DNA from: Thiorhodovibrio sp.
GTDB taxonomy: Bacteria > Pseudomonadota > Gammaproteobacteria > Chromatiales > Chromatiaceae
Assembly (NCBI GenBank): GCA_007128075.1
Contig: SKYD01000074.1
Location: forward strand, 1-14,040
Direction of reading: 5' to 3'
Length of the DNA stretch: 14,040 nt
A program made the position numbers and the translations under genes. Below the pieces are notes generated by a model. That model searched no databases. It was given only the letters and a program-made list of their open reading frames with translations, and was not told the origin of the DNA. This document shows positions 1 to 7,161 of this stretch, piece by piece; position 1 is the first letter of the stretch; each line of letters opens with the position of its first letter.

Positions 1-120
1 AAGCAATCACTCTACAACAAATGTGATGCCCAAATTATTGGTGGCCCACGGGTGGCTGGGGGGATGAGTATGCCTGCTGAAGCCATTATTGCCGAAGTAT
101 TGGAAGTTGTTGGAGAATAA
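1..120 (+). CDS. 2-oxoacid:ferredoxin oxidoreductase, alpha subunit (C-terminal end, partial)
   Basis: This is an open frame from the window edge to a TAA stop, giving 39 residues that end in ...AEVLEVVGE. The start lies outside the window. The fragment is too short to identify by itself. Its position, one base before the beta subunit start and in the same direction, fits the alpha (PorA-like) subunit, which in multisubunit oxidoreductases is usually encoded just before beta. In that family the alpha chain carries the pyrimidine-binding part of the thiamine diphosphate site and the CoA-binding domain. Substrate and subunit identity are inferred from context, not from motifs in these 39 residues. 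Confidence 0.6.
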   Translation, partial: KQSLYNKCDAQIIGGPRVAGGMSMPAEAIIAEVLEVVGE

Positions 121-121
121 C

Positions 122-991
122 ATGGCATACGACATCTATAAAATTAATCCCGAATTTAGAAGCATTATGCCTCAAGAGATTCTCGATCTTGAGGAGAATG
201 TGACTTGGGCGCACAAACAGCAAAAAAACCGTGGCATTGAGCAGCTTCCAGTTGCCAAGGAGCTGGTTGAAGAACATTCATTGTGCGCGGGCTGTCCCGA
301 AGCAGCCACATTGCGCTATGTCTTGGCTGCACTACCTAACCCTGAAGAGAGTATTATCGTTAACTCGACGGGCTGTACTTCATTGATGTTCCCACATATC
401 GCACTGCATACTGTGCATTCGCTGTTTGGCAACCAGAACGCGGTGGCATCAGGGATCAAACGAACACTGGAATGGCGATTCCCTGACAAACAAAAGGATG
501 TCATTGTGCTCGCTGGTGATGGCGCGACGGTTGATATTGGGCTGGATTGCACGCTGCAATCATTTTTCCGGCAAGAAAAAATCACCACCATCTGTTTTGA
601 TAACGAGGTCTACGCCAACACCGGAGGTCAAGAATCCGGCTCGACTGCCAAGGGTCAGGTGTTCAAAATGGCACCCAAAGGCAAAGTGTTTGACAAAGTT
701 CCGATGTGGGAGCTTGCCGTGACCTCGGGCTGTCATTATTCGGTGAATTTAACTGGCTCCAACCCCAAACAGGTGGCAAAAGTTATTCGAGAGGCGATTC
801 TGATTGCCAGAGAAATTGGCCCGACTTATGTCAATCTTTATACGCCATGTATTCTGGAGCTTGGACTTGGCGCAAACGATGGGCTTGGGCAAATGAAGTC
901 ACTGGATAAAGAGCGATTTGAATTTTTCAGACATGTCTCGCCAGAAGCAGATGCCTATTTGGCGCAATGTAAAGAAGAGGGGCGCTTATAA
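122..991 (+). CDS. porB: 2-oxoacid:ferredoxin oxidoreductase, beta subunit (PorB-like, TPP and 4Fe-4S binding)
   Basis: This is a 289-residue beta subunit of a CoA-acylating 2-oxoacid:ferredoxin oxidoreductase, the subunit that binds thiamine diphosphate and one [4Fe-4S] cluster and passes electrons to ferredoxin. The ATG start follows the upstream stop at a single-base gap; an in-frame TTG at 89 would overlap the alpha gene and is less likely. The thiamine site is visible as GDGATVDIG (132-140) and DNEVYANTGG (160-169). Four cysteines, C55-x2-C58, C85 and C243, follow the spacing of the cluster ligands in pyruvate:ferredoxin oxidoreductase. A long N-terminal stretch precedes CAGC. The stop overlaps the gamma start by one base (TAATG), so the two are translationally coupled. 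Pyruvate is the leading substrate guess; 2-oxoglutarate or another oxoacid is possible. Confidence 0.85.
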   Translation: MAYDIYKINPEFRSIMPQEILDLEENVTWAHKQQKNRGIEQLPVAKELVEEHSLCAGCPEAATLRYVLAALPNPEESIIVNSTGCTSLMFPHIALHTVHSLFGNQNAVASGIKRTLEWRFPDKQKDVIVLAGDGATVDIGLDCTLQSFFRQEKITTICFDNEVYANTGGQESGSTAKGQVFKMAPKGKVFDKVPMWELAVTSGCHYSVNLTGSNPKQVAKVIREAILIAREIGPTYVNLYTPCILELGLGANDGLGQMKSLDKERFEFFRHVSPEADAYLAQCKEEGRL

Positions 992-1689
992 TGGCAAAGG
1001 ATTCAATTAAAATTAGAATGCCCGCCCTTGGCGGTCAGGGCGCGGTCACCGCAGCGCACATCGCAGCCACCGCAGCCGATCGAGAAGGCTATTACGCAGT
1101 TTCTAATCCATTTTTTGGAGCAGAAAAGCGAATGGCTCCTTCAGAGAGCTATGCACGCATTTCGACAGTGCCCGTTTATGATCGCGGCGAGGTCATTTAT
1201 CCAGATATTATCATGGTATATCACCAACAAGTGATTACCATGGGCAAATCTTATACCATGCCGTTTTATTCTGGAATCAAAGCCGATGGGCTGATCATCA
1301 TCAACAGCGATGCTGAATTGCTCAATGAGTCGGACAAAAAAAGACTCGATGAATTAAATGTCAAAGTGCTGACCAAAGACTTTACTCAGTTTGCAATTGA
1401 GCAGGCCGGCACTGAGCTTGCAACCAATATGGCAATGCTGGGTGCATTGTTTGGCGCACTGGGCACCGTGAGCAAACCCGCAATCGAAGAGGGAATCAAA
1501 GACCGCTTCTTAAAAAAATACACCGCCTCGGGTGGAACAGCAACACTTGATTCGGTCATCGAGAAGAAATTCAAGAAAAAAATGGAGCTGATCGACAAGA
1601 ACCTCAACACCGCATCTGCTGCGTTTGACTTGACGAGCGCATGGTGCAAGGAAGTGGGCTTACAGCAGATTTTGCAAGCGCCTACTTGA
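991..1689 (+). CDS. porG: 2-oxoacid:ferredoxin oxidoreductase, gamma subunit (PorC/PorG-like)
   Basis: This is a 232-residue gamma subunit of the same oxidoreductase. The N-terminal motif ALGGQGAVTAAHIAA (about residues 12-26) is the glycine-rich opening of the gamma domain, followed by the conserved stretch NPFFGAEKRMAPSESYARIS around 39-58, where family members bear GxExRGG-like sequences. The C-terminal third is lysine-rich and helical. In this family the gamma chain is structural and is thought to help position CoA or ferredoxin. The ATG overlaps the beta stop by one base. No ferredoxin-like delta subunit follows, so if there is one it lies upstream, outside the window. Codon usage and base composition match the beta gene and are clearly more AT-rich than the genes from 1875 onward. 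Confidence 0.85.
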   Translation: MAKDSIKIRMPALGGQGAVTAAHIAATAADREGYYAVSNPFFGAEKRMAPSESYARISTVPVYDRGEVIYPDIIMVYHQQVITMGKSYTMPFYSGIKADGLIIINSDAELLNESDKKRLDELNVKVLTKDFTQFAIEQAGTELATNMAMLGALFGALGTVSKPAIEEGIKDRFLKKYTASGGTATLDSVIEKKFKKKMELIDKNLNTASAAFDLTSAWCKEVGLQQILQAPT

Positions 1690-1874
1690 GCTTGCTCAAA
1701 TTTTATCACTGTCGGGGCGGTTCGCGAACCGCCCTTACTCAATGATCGCTGCCAAGTAGTGTTTTTGATCTGTAGCCAATCATGTTTTATGATTGTAAAA
1801 TTGTAAAAATCGATATGCTGTTTTTCTTTTAACGGGAAAGTTTTGAGGTCGTTAGTTATGGTAATTGTCACTAA
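1690..1874. other. Convergent intergenic region, no gene seen
   Basis: This 185-bp gap lies between the stops of the oxidoreductase gamma subunit and ubiX. It holds the palindrome at 1715-1734 and, further right, a weak hairpin AATCAT-GTTTT-ATGATT at 1778-1794 in an AT-rich stretch. A 161-codon minus-strand open frame runs from here into the gamma gene, but it is only a shadow of that gene. Confidence 0.6.
1715..1734. repeat. Perfect 20-bp GC-rich palindrome, repeat-like and possible bidirectional terminator
   Basis: GGGCGGTTCGCGAACCGCCC is exactly self-complementary and could form an 8-bp stem with a CGCG loop on either strand. It sits in the gap between the convergent gamma-subunit and ubiX genes, so it could end transcription from both sides, although neither side has a strong run of T. 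From memory, the same GC-rich core occurs as dispersed repeats in many unrelated genomes, where read-through gives the recurring peptide GGSRTAPT; that peptide is encoded here on the minus strand. It is the only copy I see in this window. Confidence 0.6.
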
Positions 1875-2495
1875 TCAGTCTTCTGTTTCACCCCAGCGTT
1901 GACTCAAATTGTGGGCAACGCCGAGATGATCTAACACCCGTGCCACCAAAAAATCAACCAGATCGTCAATGCTTTGCGGGTGACAGTAAAACCCTGGGCT
2001 GGCGGGCATAATCACCGCACCAGCACGCGCTAAGCTAAGCATGTGTTCAAGATGTAAAACATGCACCGGCGTTTCGCGCACCACCAAAATCAACGCTCGG
2101 CGTTCTTTGAGTGCCACATCGGCGGCACGGTCAATTAAATCATCGCTTAGCCCGGCGGCGATACTCGCCAGCGTGCCCGTAGTGCAAGGACAAATCACCA
2201 TCGCCTGCGGCGGATTGCTGCCACTGGCGACTGGTGCCGTCCACTGTTGACGACCAAAAACCCGCAGTTGTCCACTGGCGGCATTAAAACGGTGACTAAA
2301 AAACCGCTCTGCTTCCTGGGGGCGGCTAGGAACCTCCAGCCCAGTTTCTAGTTTTAACACCACCTGTGCAGCTTGCGAGATCAGCAGATAGACCCGCACC
2401 TGTGCCTGAATCAGGCACTCCAACAGCCGCAGTCCGTATTGCATCCCGGAGGCACCAGTGAATGCCAGGGTGATTGTTTTAATTTCAGGTCGCAT
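1875..2495 (-). CDS. ubiX: Flavin prenyltransferase UbiX
   Basis: This is a 206-residue protein. UbiX joins a dimethylallyl group to FMN to make prenylated FMN, the cofactor of the UbiD decarboxylase in ubiquinone (or related quinone) synthesis. The N-terminal flavin-binding motif TGASG is at residues 13-17. The family signature VALKERRxLxLVVRETPxHxxHL and the following GAVIMPASPGFYxxPQSIDDLVDF are intact and match E. coli UbiX closely. I chose the ATG at 2495 because it places TGASG at the usual distance from the N-terminus; a longer frame back to 2546 would lie wholly within mpl. The start overlaps the end of mpl by 11 bases, so it is probably translated by coupling. No ubiD is present in the window. 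Confidence 0.92.
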   Translation of the reverse strand: MRPEIKTITLAFTGASGMQYGLRLLECLIQAQVRVYLLISQAAQVVLKLETGLEVPSRPQEAERFFSHRFNAASGQLRVFGRQQWTAPVASGSNPPQAMVICPCTTGTLASIAAGLSDDLIDRAADVALKERRALILVVRETPVHVLHLEHMLSLARAGAVIMPASPGFYCHPQSIDDLVDFLVARVLDHLGVAHNLSQRWGETED

Positions 2496-3879
2496 GGTGG
2501 GCGGACAATTGGGTAAGCAAGCGCTGATGAATATTCTCAAACCCACCGTTGCTCATAATCAACACCTGATCGCCAGACTTGGTGTGTGCAACTAGATAGG
2601 TGATGAGTTCGGCAACCGCAGTTGCCACCCTGAGCCGTTCACCAAGCCAGGCCAGCGTCTCGGCTGCGTTCCAGTTCAGCGTCGGGGGGGCAAACACCAA
2701 AACCTGATCGGCAGTTGCCAAAGCAGCAGTCAGGGCGGCGGCATGACCTCCTAAGCGCATGGTGTTGGAGCGCGGCTCAAGCACGGCAAAAATGCGCTGA
2801 TCGCTTCTAATCGTGTTACGAAGTCCTTCAATGGTGGTGGCGATGGCGGTTGGATGATGGGCAAAATCATCATACACAGAAATTCCAGCAACCTCGCCGC
2901 GTTTTTCCATCCGCCGGCGCACTCCACCAAAACGCGCCACAGCATCCAGTGCTTGCTGGGGTGACACGCCGATCTGTGCTGCGGCGGCAATTGCCGATAA
3001 CGCATTGTAAAGATTATGATTGCCAGTCTGGGTCCAGCGCACCTCGCCCTGAATTATTCCGCGATGCGTGAGCTGAAACTGCGCGCCATTGCGCGCCAGA
3101 GGCTTGATTGACCAATCGGCGGTGTCGTCATCAAGTGCTAAAGTTTGGGTCGGTGTCCAGCAGCCTTGAGCCAGCACCCCGTTGAGCGCGGCATCTTGTT
3201 GTGGATAAAGAATGCACCCCGTGCTAGGAATGGTGCGCACCAAATGATGAAACTGGCGTTGGATCATCGCCAAATCGTCGAAAATATCGGCATGATCGAA
3301 CTCAAGATTGTTCAAAATCAAGGTGCGTGGGCGATAATGGACAAATTTTGAGCGTTTATCAAAAAATGCGGTGTCGTATTCATCGGCCTCGACGACAAAA
3401 TAACGCCCGCTGCCCAGTCGCGCCGAGCAATTAAAATCATTCGGCACCCCGCCGATTAGAAACCCTGGATCCAGCCCCGCCTGATCGAGAATCCACGCCA
3501 ACAAGCTGGCAGTGGTGGTTTTGCCATGGGTTCCTGCCACCGCCAACACATGACGCTGACTCAACAACTGCTCTGCGAGCCACTGCGGTCCTGACACATA
3601 AGGTTGGCCGCGATCAAGCAACGCCTCAATCACTGGCAGACCTCGGGTCATGGCATTGCCGACGATGACCTGATCGGGCGCGGCGGCTAATTGTTCGGCA
3701 TCATAGCCTTCGTGGAGCATGATGCCCGCGCTCTCAAGCTGGGTGCTCATCGGCGGATAGACCTGCGCATCCGCTCCGCTGACCTGATAGCCCAGGGCGC
3801 GCGCCAACAGCGCGATCCCCCCCATGAAAGTGCCGCAAATGCCGAGAATGTGTAATGATTTAGGAGTGTTCGAGGACAT
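2485..3879 (-). CDS. mpl: UDP-N-acetylmuramate:L-alanyl-gamma-D-glutamyl-meso-diaminopimelate ligase
   Basis: This is a Mur-ligase family enzyme of 464 residues that recycles cell-wall tripeptide by attaching it directly to UDP-MurNAc in the cytoplasm. The sequence follows E. coli Mpl throughout: HILGICGTFMGG near the N-terminus, the ATP loop AVAGTHGKTTTAS (about 114-126), EADEYDTAFFDKRSKFVHYRPRT, LNNLEFDHADIFDD, and DDFAHHPTAI with LEPRSNTM in the C-terminal half. The FDKRSKFVHYRP segment and length separate it from MurC. A GTG lies one codon upstream of the chosen ATG, and neither has a strong ribosome binding site. It is in a minus-strand run with hslR upstream (45-bp gap) and ubiX overlapping its end. 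Confidence 0.95.
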   Translation of the reverse strand: MSSNTPKSLHILGICGTFMGGIALLARALGYQVSGADAQVYPPMSTQLESAGIMLHEGYDAEQLAAAPDQVIVGNAMTRGLPVIEALLDRGQPYVSGPQWLAEQLLSQRHVLAVAGTHGKTTTASLLAWILDQAGLDPGFLIGGVPNDFNCSARLGSGRYFVVEADEYDTAFFDKRSKFVHYRPRTLILNNLEFDHADIFDDLAMIQRQFHHLVRTIPSTGCILYPQQDAALNGVLAQGCWTPTQTLALDDDTADWSIKPLARNGAQFQLTHRGIIQGEVRWTQTGNHNLYNALSAIAAAAQIGVSPQQALDAVARFGGVRRRMEKRGEVAGISVYDDFAHHPTAIATTIEGLRNTIRSDQRIFAVLEPRSNTMRLGGHAAALTAALATADQVLVFAPPTLNWNAAETLAWLGERLRVATAVAELITYLVAHTKSGDQVLIMSNGGFENIHQRLLTQLSAHHAT

Positions 3880-3901
3880 CACTTTGGCTGAACTGTGTTA
3901 T

Positions 3902-3914
3902 TATTTGTCAAATA
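3902..3914. repeat. Short perfect inverted repeat between hslR and mpl
   Basis: TATTTG-T-CAAATA, a 6+1+6 perfect palindrome, lies in the 45-bp gap between the hslR stop and the mpl start. It looks more like a protein-binding half-site pair than a terminator, because it is AT-rich and short. Function is unknown and it may be chance. Confidence 0.25.
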
Positions 3915-3924
3915 GTCCGCCCGA

Positions 3925-4314
3925 TCAATCCCCCAGTTGAAAATCATCCAGGCGGCGGCGGTCGCGTTTGGTGGGGCGACCAGAGGTGCGCGGTTGGTTG
4001 CTGCGTTGTTGGCGTTGTTCACTAACCAGTTGTTGGCGACGCAGCCGGCTGGCATCGTCTTCGGCATAGAGTAATACTGCCTCAGTTGCGGGGCGACGCT
4101 GTGTTGCCAAGCCAAGCACTTCGATTTCCCAAGATAGCGAACCTTTGTGTATTTCAATCTTGGAGCCAGGTCGCACCATCCGCGAGGGTTTGCAGCGTTG
4201 GCCCTCCACCCGCACTTTGCCACCGTTAATGGCATCAATCGCCAACTGGCGGCTTTTGAAAAAACGCGCTGCCCAGAGCCATTTGTCAACTCGTTGGCTG
4301 TCTTCGTTCGACAT
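3925..4314 (-). CDS. hslR: Heat-shock protein 15 (Hsp15), S4-domain ribosome rescue factor
   Basis: This 129-residue protein begins with an S4 RNA-binding domain (VDKWLWAARFFKSRQLAIDAINGG from about residue 9, through about 60). It then has the Hsp15-specific block QRRPATEAVLLY and a very basic, unstructured tail ending GRPTKRDRRRLDDFQLGD. In E. coli, Hsp15 binds free 50S subunits that still carry a nascent peptidyl-tRNA after heat shock and helps recycle them. The ATG follows the grxC stop by only 4 bases, so the two genes are probably cotranscribed and coupled. Length and domain layout agree with E. coli HslR (about 133 residues). Confidence 0.93.
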   Translation of the reverse strand: MSNEDSQRVDKWLWAARFFKSRQLAIDAINGGKVRVEGQRCKPSRMVRPGSKIEIHKGSLSWEIEVLGLATQRRPATEAVLLYAEDDASRLRRQQLVSEQRQQRSNQPRTSGRPTKRDRRRLDDFQLGD

Positions 4315-4318
4315 AGCG

Positions 4319-4573
4319 TTAAGCGTTCAACAAAGGATCCAAGCCGTCATCGGCATCCAACTCTGCGAGATCGTCATAGCCACCGATGTGCTTTCCGTCA
4401 ATAAAAATCTGCGGAACGGTGTTGCGGCGGCTGCGTTTCATCATTTCGCGTTGTCTTTTCGTGTCCTTATCAATCGGCAATTCCTCAAAGGCGACATTTT
4501 TGCGTTTCAGCAGTCGTCGCGCCAGAACACAATAAGGGCAGGTTGCGGTGGTGTAAATTTCGACTTTTGCCAT
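4319..4573 (-). CDS. grxC: Glutaredoxin 3
   Basis: This is an 84-residue monothiol/dithiol oxidoreductase of the thioredoxin fold that uses glutathione to reduce protein disulfides and mixed disulfides in the cytoplasm. The dithiol active site CPYC is at residues 12-15. The cis-proline motif TVPQIFIDGKHIGGYDDL is complete, and the C-terminus LDPLLNA matches GrxC. Its length is nearly the same as the 83-residue E. coli GrxC. It sits 29 bp after ntrC and 4 bp before hslR in the same direction, so read-through from the glnA-ntrBC operon is possible. Confidence 0.94.
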   Translation of the reverse strand: MAKVEIYTTATCPYCVLARRLLKRKNVAFEELPIDKDTKRQREMMKRSRRNTVPQIFIDGKHIGGYDDLAELDADDGLDPLLNA

Positions 4574-4602
4574 GTTATTTTAGAGACCAAAATGAAGTGA
4601 AA

Positions 4603-6012
4603 TCAGTTAATTTTCATTGCGTGCTCGCGAATTTTGCGAGTCAGGGTGTTGCGCCCCCAGCCGAGCAACTGCGCGGCCTCTTGGCGGCGACCAGCGGTGT
4701 GTTGCAAGGCGCATTCAATGAGTATCCGCTCAAAGGTAGGCAGTGCGGTTGTCAACAATGGTGCATGGTTGGTTTGCAACATGCGTTCTGCCCAGTGCTG
4801 CAATGCCGTTTCCCAAGAATCGAGGCTGCTATTGGCTACAGTCTGCTCCATCGGGCGGTGTAAATCGGGGGGGAGATCGTTGGCATGAATCTCTTTGCTT
4901 GCCGCCATCACCGTCAGCCAGCGGGCGGTATTTTCAAGCTGGCGAACATTGCCCGGCCAATCAAGTTGCTCTAGCTGCTTGGCAGCATCGGGGGCGAGAA
5001 TTTTTGGCTCACAATTGAGCTCACGCGCTGCTTGCACCAAAAAAGCGCGCATGAGCAGGCTAATGTCTTCACGGCGTTCGCGCAATGGTGGCAAATGCAC
5101 CCGAATCACATTCAGACGATGAAATAAATCTTCACGAAACGCGCCTTGGCGCACCCGCTCATGCAAATCTTGATGGGTGGCGGCAATGATACGCACATCG
5201 ACCTTGATCGCGGCCAGCCCGCCGACGCGGTAAAACTCGCCATCCGCCAGCACTCGCAGCAGCCGCGTTTGCAGCTCGGCGGGCATATCGCCAATCTCAT
5301 CGAGAAACAGCGTGCCGCCATTGGCCTGTTCAAAACGCCCTTCACGCCGCGTTTGCGCCCCCGTAAACGCCCCGCGCTCATGCCCAAACAGCTCCGATTC
5401 CATCAGATCACGCGGAATCGCCGCCATATTGAGCGCAATAAAGGGTGCTTTGGCACGCGGACTGTGGCGGTGCAAAGCCCGCGCCACCAGCTCTTTGCCA
5501 GTGCCTGACTCGCCATTAATCAACACCGTGATGTTGGATTTTGCCAGCCGCCCGATGGCGCGAAACACCTCTTGCATCGCCGGTGCCTCGCCCAAGATGT
5601 CTGGGCCTTGGTCGAGCGGTGTCGAATCTGCTGGAGAACTGTGTTTTTGACGATAAGCCCGGCGCACGAGATCAACTGCATCGTCAATATCAAAAGGCTT
5701 GGGCAGATATTCAAAGGCACCGCCATGCAGTGCCGAAACCGCGCTGTCAAGATCCGAATGCGCGGTCATAATGATCACTGGCAACTGAGGATAGCGGCCA
5801 CGAATCTGTGCCAATAGATCCAGCCCGTTGATTCCGGGCATTCGAATATCGCACAGAATGACATCGGGGCGGTCACGCGCCAGTGCATCAATCACCCCGA
5901 CACCGTTAGAGAAGCTGGTGACATCCATCTGCTCCTGACGCAGGGCGCGTTCGAGCACCCAGCGGATCGAGCGGTCATCGTCGATCACCCAGACGCGGAT
6001 CAGGTTATTCAT
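4603..6012 (-). CDS. glnG: Nitrogen regulation response regulator NtrC (GlnG)
   Basis: This is a 469-residue sigma-54 activator. The receiver domain (1-120) has the acidic pocket DDD at 11-13, phospho-acceptor D55, T83 and K105. The AAA+ domain has Walker A GESGTGKE (167-174), the sigma-54 contact loop GAFTGA (214-219) and Walker B TLFLDEIG. A Fis-type helix-turn-helix ends the protein (RRQEAAQLLGWGRNTLTRKIRE). When phosphorylated by NtrB it oligomerises at enhancers and opens sigma-54 promoters under nitrogen limitation. The ATG overlaps the ntrB stop by 8 bases. Two candidate target sites lie upstream of glnA in this window, consistent with autoregulation of the operon. Confidence 0.96.
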   Translation of the reverse strand: MNNLIRVWVIDDDRSIRWVLERALRQEQMDVTSFSNGVGVIDALARDRPDVILCDIRMPGINGLDLLAQIRGRYPQLPVIIMTAHSDLDSAVSALHGGAFEYLPKPFDIDDAVDLVRRAYRQKHSSPADSTPLDQGPDILGEAPAMQEVFRAIGRLAKSNITVLINGESGTGKELVARALHRHSPRAKAPFIALNMAAIPRDLMESELFGHERGAFTGAQTRREGRFEQANGGTLFLDEIGDMPAELQTRLLRVLADGEFYRVGGLAAIKVDVRIIAATHQDLHERVRQGAFREDLFHRLNVIRVHLPPLRERREDISLLMRAFLVQAARELNCEPKILAPDAAKQLEQLDWPGNVRQLENTARWLTVMAASKEIHANDLPPDLHRPMEQTVANSSLDSWETALQHWAERMLQTNHAPLLTTALPTFERILIECALQHTAGRRQEAAQLLGWGRNTLTRKIREHAMKIN

Positions 6013-7111
6013 GCTGTGTCACCAGCGGCAGATAGACCAAAAAACAGGTGCGTCCAGGGCTGCTGTCGCACTCGATCAGCCCGCCATGGTGGCTAATCAA
6101 TTCCTGGGCAATTGCCAGCCCCAGCCCGCTGCCGCCCGCCTGCCCCGAGACCATCGGAAAAAAAATCCGTCCGATCAGCTCATCAGGGATGCCAGGGCCA
6201 TTGTCTTCAATCTCGATACCCAACACCAAACGATGACGAATTGACCCAATGGTAAACTGGCGCAGCACCCGAGTACGCAACATCAGCCGCCCAGCACTGC
6301 TTGCCGCCTGGGCACCATTGCGCACGATATTGAGCAGGGCTTGGATTAGATGTTCAGGATCGGCGTTGAGATCGGGGATGCTGGGATCGTAGTCACGCAC
6401 CAGCGTCGGCCCATGTGGAAATTCAGCCTTAATCAGCCCGCACACATGTTCAATAATGTGATGAATATTGATCTGCTGGCGCTGCGGCAATTGATTGGGG
6501 CCGAGCATGCGGTTGAGCAGATTTTGCAGCCGATCCGCTTCGTCGATGATGATTCGGGTGTATTCGTGTAGATCGGGCGCAGGCAGCTCGCGTTCTAGCA
6601 ATTGCGCCGCCCCGCGTAGCCCGCCGAGTGGATTTTTGATCTCATGCGCCAGCCCGCGCAACAGTGCTTGGGTGGCCTGATGCTGGGTGAGCAAATACTC
6701 CTCGCGAGTGATGCGCAGTTGGCGATCAACCTGGTAGAGTTCCATCAACAGCCCTAGCGCGGTGTCGTGCTGCACCAGCGGCATCACCGTACAGTTGACG
6801 CGGATGCGCTGCCCATCGGGACAGTGCAGCTCGACCTCGCGCTCAGTGAACGGATGATGGGTTGCCAGCGTCTCGCGCAGCCGGTCTTCAACCGAGGATT
6901 CTGCTGGACAGGGCACCAGCATACCCGCCGACATCCCTATCACCAGCTTAGCACTCACTGAGAGTAGATTTTCACCCGCAGGGTTGATAAAGCGCAGTGC
7001 CAAAGCCTGATCAAATAGCAACACCGCAGTGTTGAGATGATCAAGAATCACGCCCTCCATCTGTGCTGAGGACATGAGTGCTGGATTCAACATCGGTTGA
7101 GCAAGCATCAT
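6005..7111 (-). CDS. glnL: Nitrogen regulation sensor histidine kinase NtrB (GlnL)
   Basis: This is a cytoplasmic two-component kinase of about 368 residues that phosphorylates and dephosphorylates NtrC in response to the PII protein. It has an N-terminal PAS domain (about 20-130) with no membrane segment. The H-box GLAHEIKNPLGGLRGAAQLL has its phospho-accepting His at 156. An N-box (LLNIVRNGAQAA) and G-boxes (DNGPGIP and GSGLGLAIAQ) follow, along with the NtrB-type FFPMVSG. The start is uncertain. I chose the ATG pair at 7111, which lies just past the hairpin at 7130-7150. A TTG at 7153 would translate through the hairpin, and later ATGs at 7075 and 7060 also begin before the PAS core. None has a clear ribosome binding site. 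Confidence 0.93.
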   Translation of the reverse strand: MMLAQPMLNPALMSSAQMEGVILDHLNTAVLLFDQALALRFINPAGENLLSVSAKLVIGMSAGMLVPCPAESSVEDRLRETLATHHPFTEREVELHCPDGQRIRVNCTVMPLVQHDTALGLLMELYQVDRQLRITREEYLLTQHQATQALLRGLAHEIKNPLGGLRGAAQLLERELPAPDLHEYTRIIIDEADRLQNLLNRMLGPNQLPQRQQINIHHIIEHVCGLIKAEFPHGPTLVRDYDPSIPDLNADPEHLIQALLNIVRNGAQAASSAGRLMLRTRVLRQFTIGSIRHRLVLGIEIEDNGPGIPDELIGRIFFPMVSGQAGGSGLGLAIAQELISHHGGLIECDSSPGRTCFLVYLPLVTQHE

Positions 7112-7129
7112 CAGGGGGCCGTGCGGAGT

Positions 7130-7150
7130 GCGGCGGAGTGTGTCCGCCGC
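7130..7150 (-). terminator. Hairpin between glnA and ntrB, possible attenuating terminator
   Basis: GCGGCGGA-GTGTG-TCCGCCGC on the plus strand (the transcript is from the minus strand) forms a perfect 8-bp GC-rich stem with a 5-base loop, 11 bases after the glnA stop. No run of U follows in the transcript, so full termination is doubtful. It could stop part of the transcription or protect the glnA mRNA 3' end, giving more GlnA than NtrB/NtrC, as known for enteric glnALG. Confidence 0.5.
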
Positions 7151-7161
7151 CAAGCCGAACC

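Noticed and set aside
1386..1871. 161-codon minus-strand open frame
   Set aside because: It overlaps the well-supported gamma-subunit gene on the opposite strand and reads through the palindrome. Its only familiar peptide, GGSRTAPT, comes from the repeat itself.
3883..3924. TTGACA on the minus strand ahead of mpl as a sigma-70 promoter
   Set aside because: A good -35 box, but 17 bases later the sequence is GCCAAA, with no usable -10.
3879..4289. 136-codon minus-strand open frame
   Set aside because: It is a different frame of hslR, which has clear Hsp15 homology; the residues show no recognisable family.
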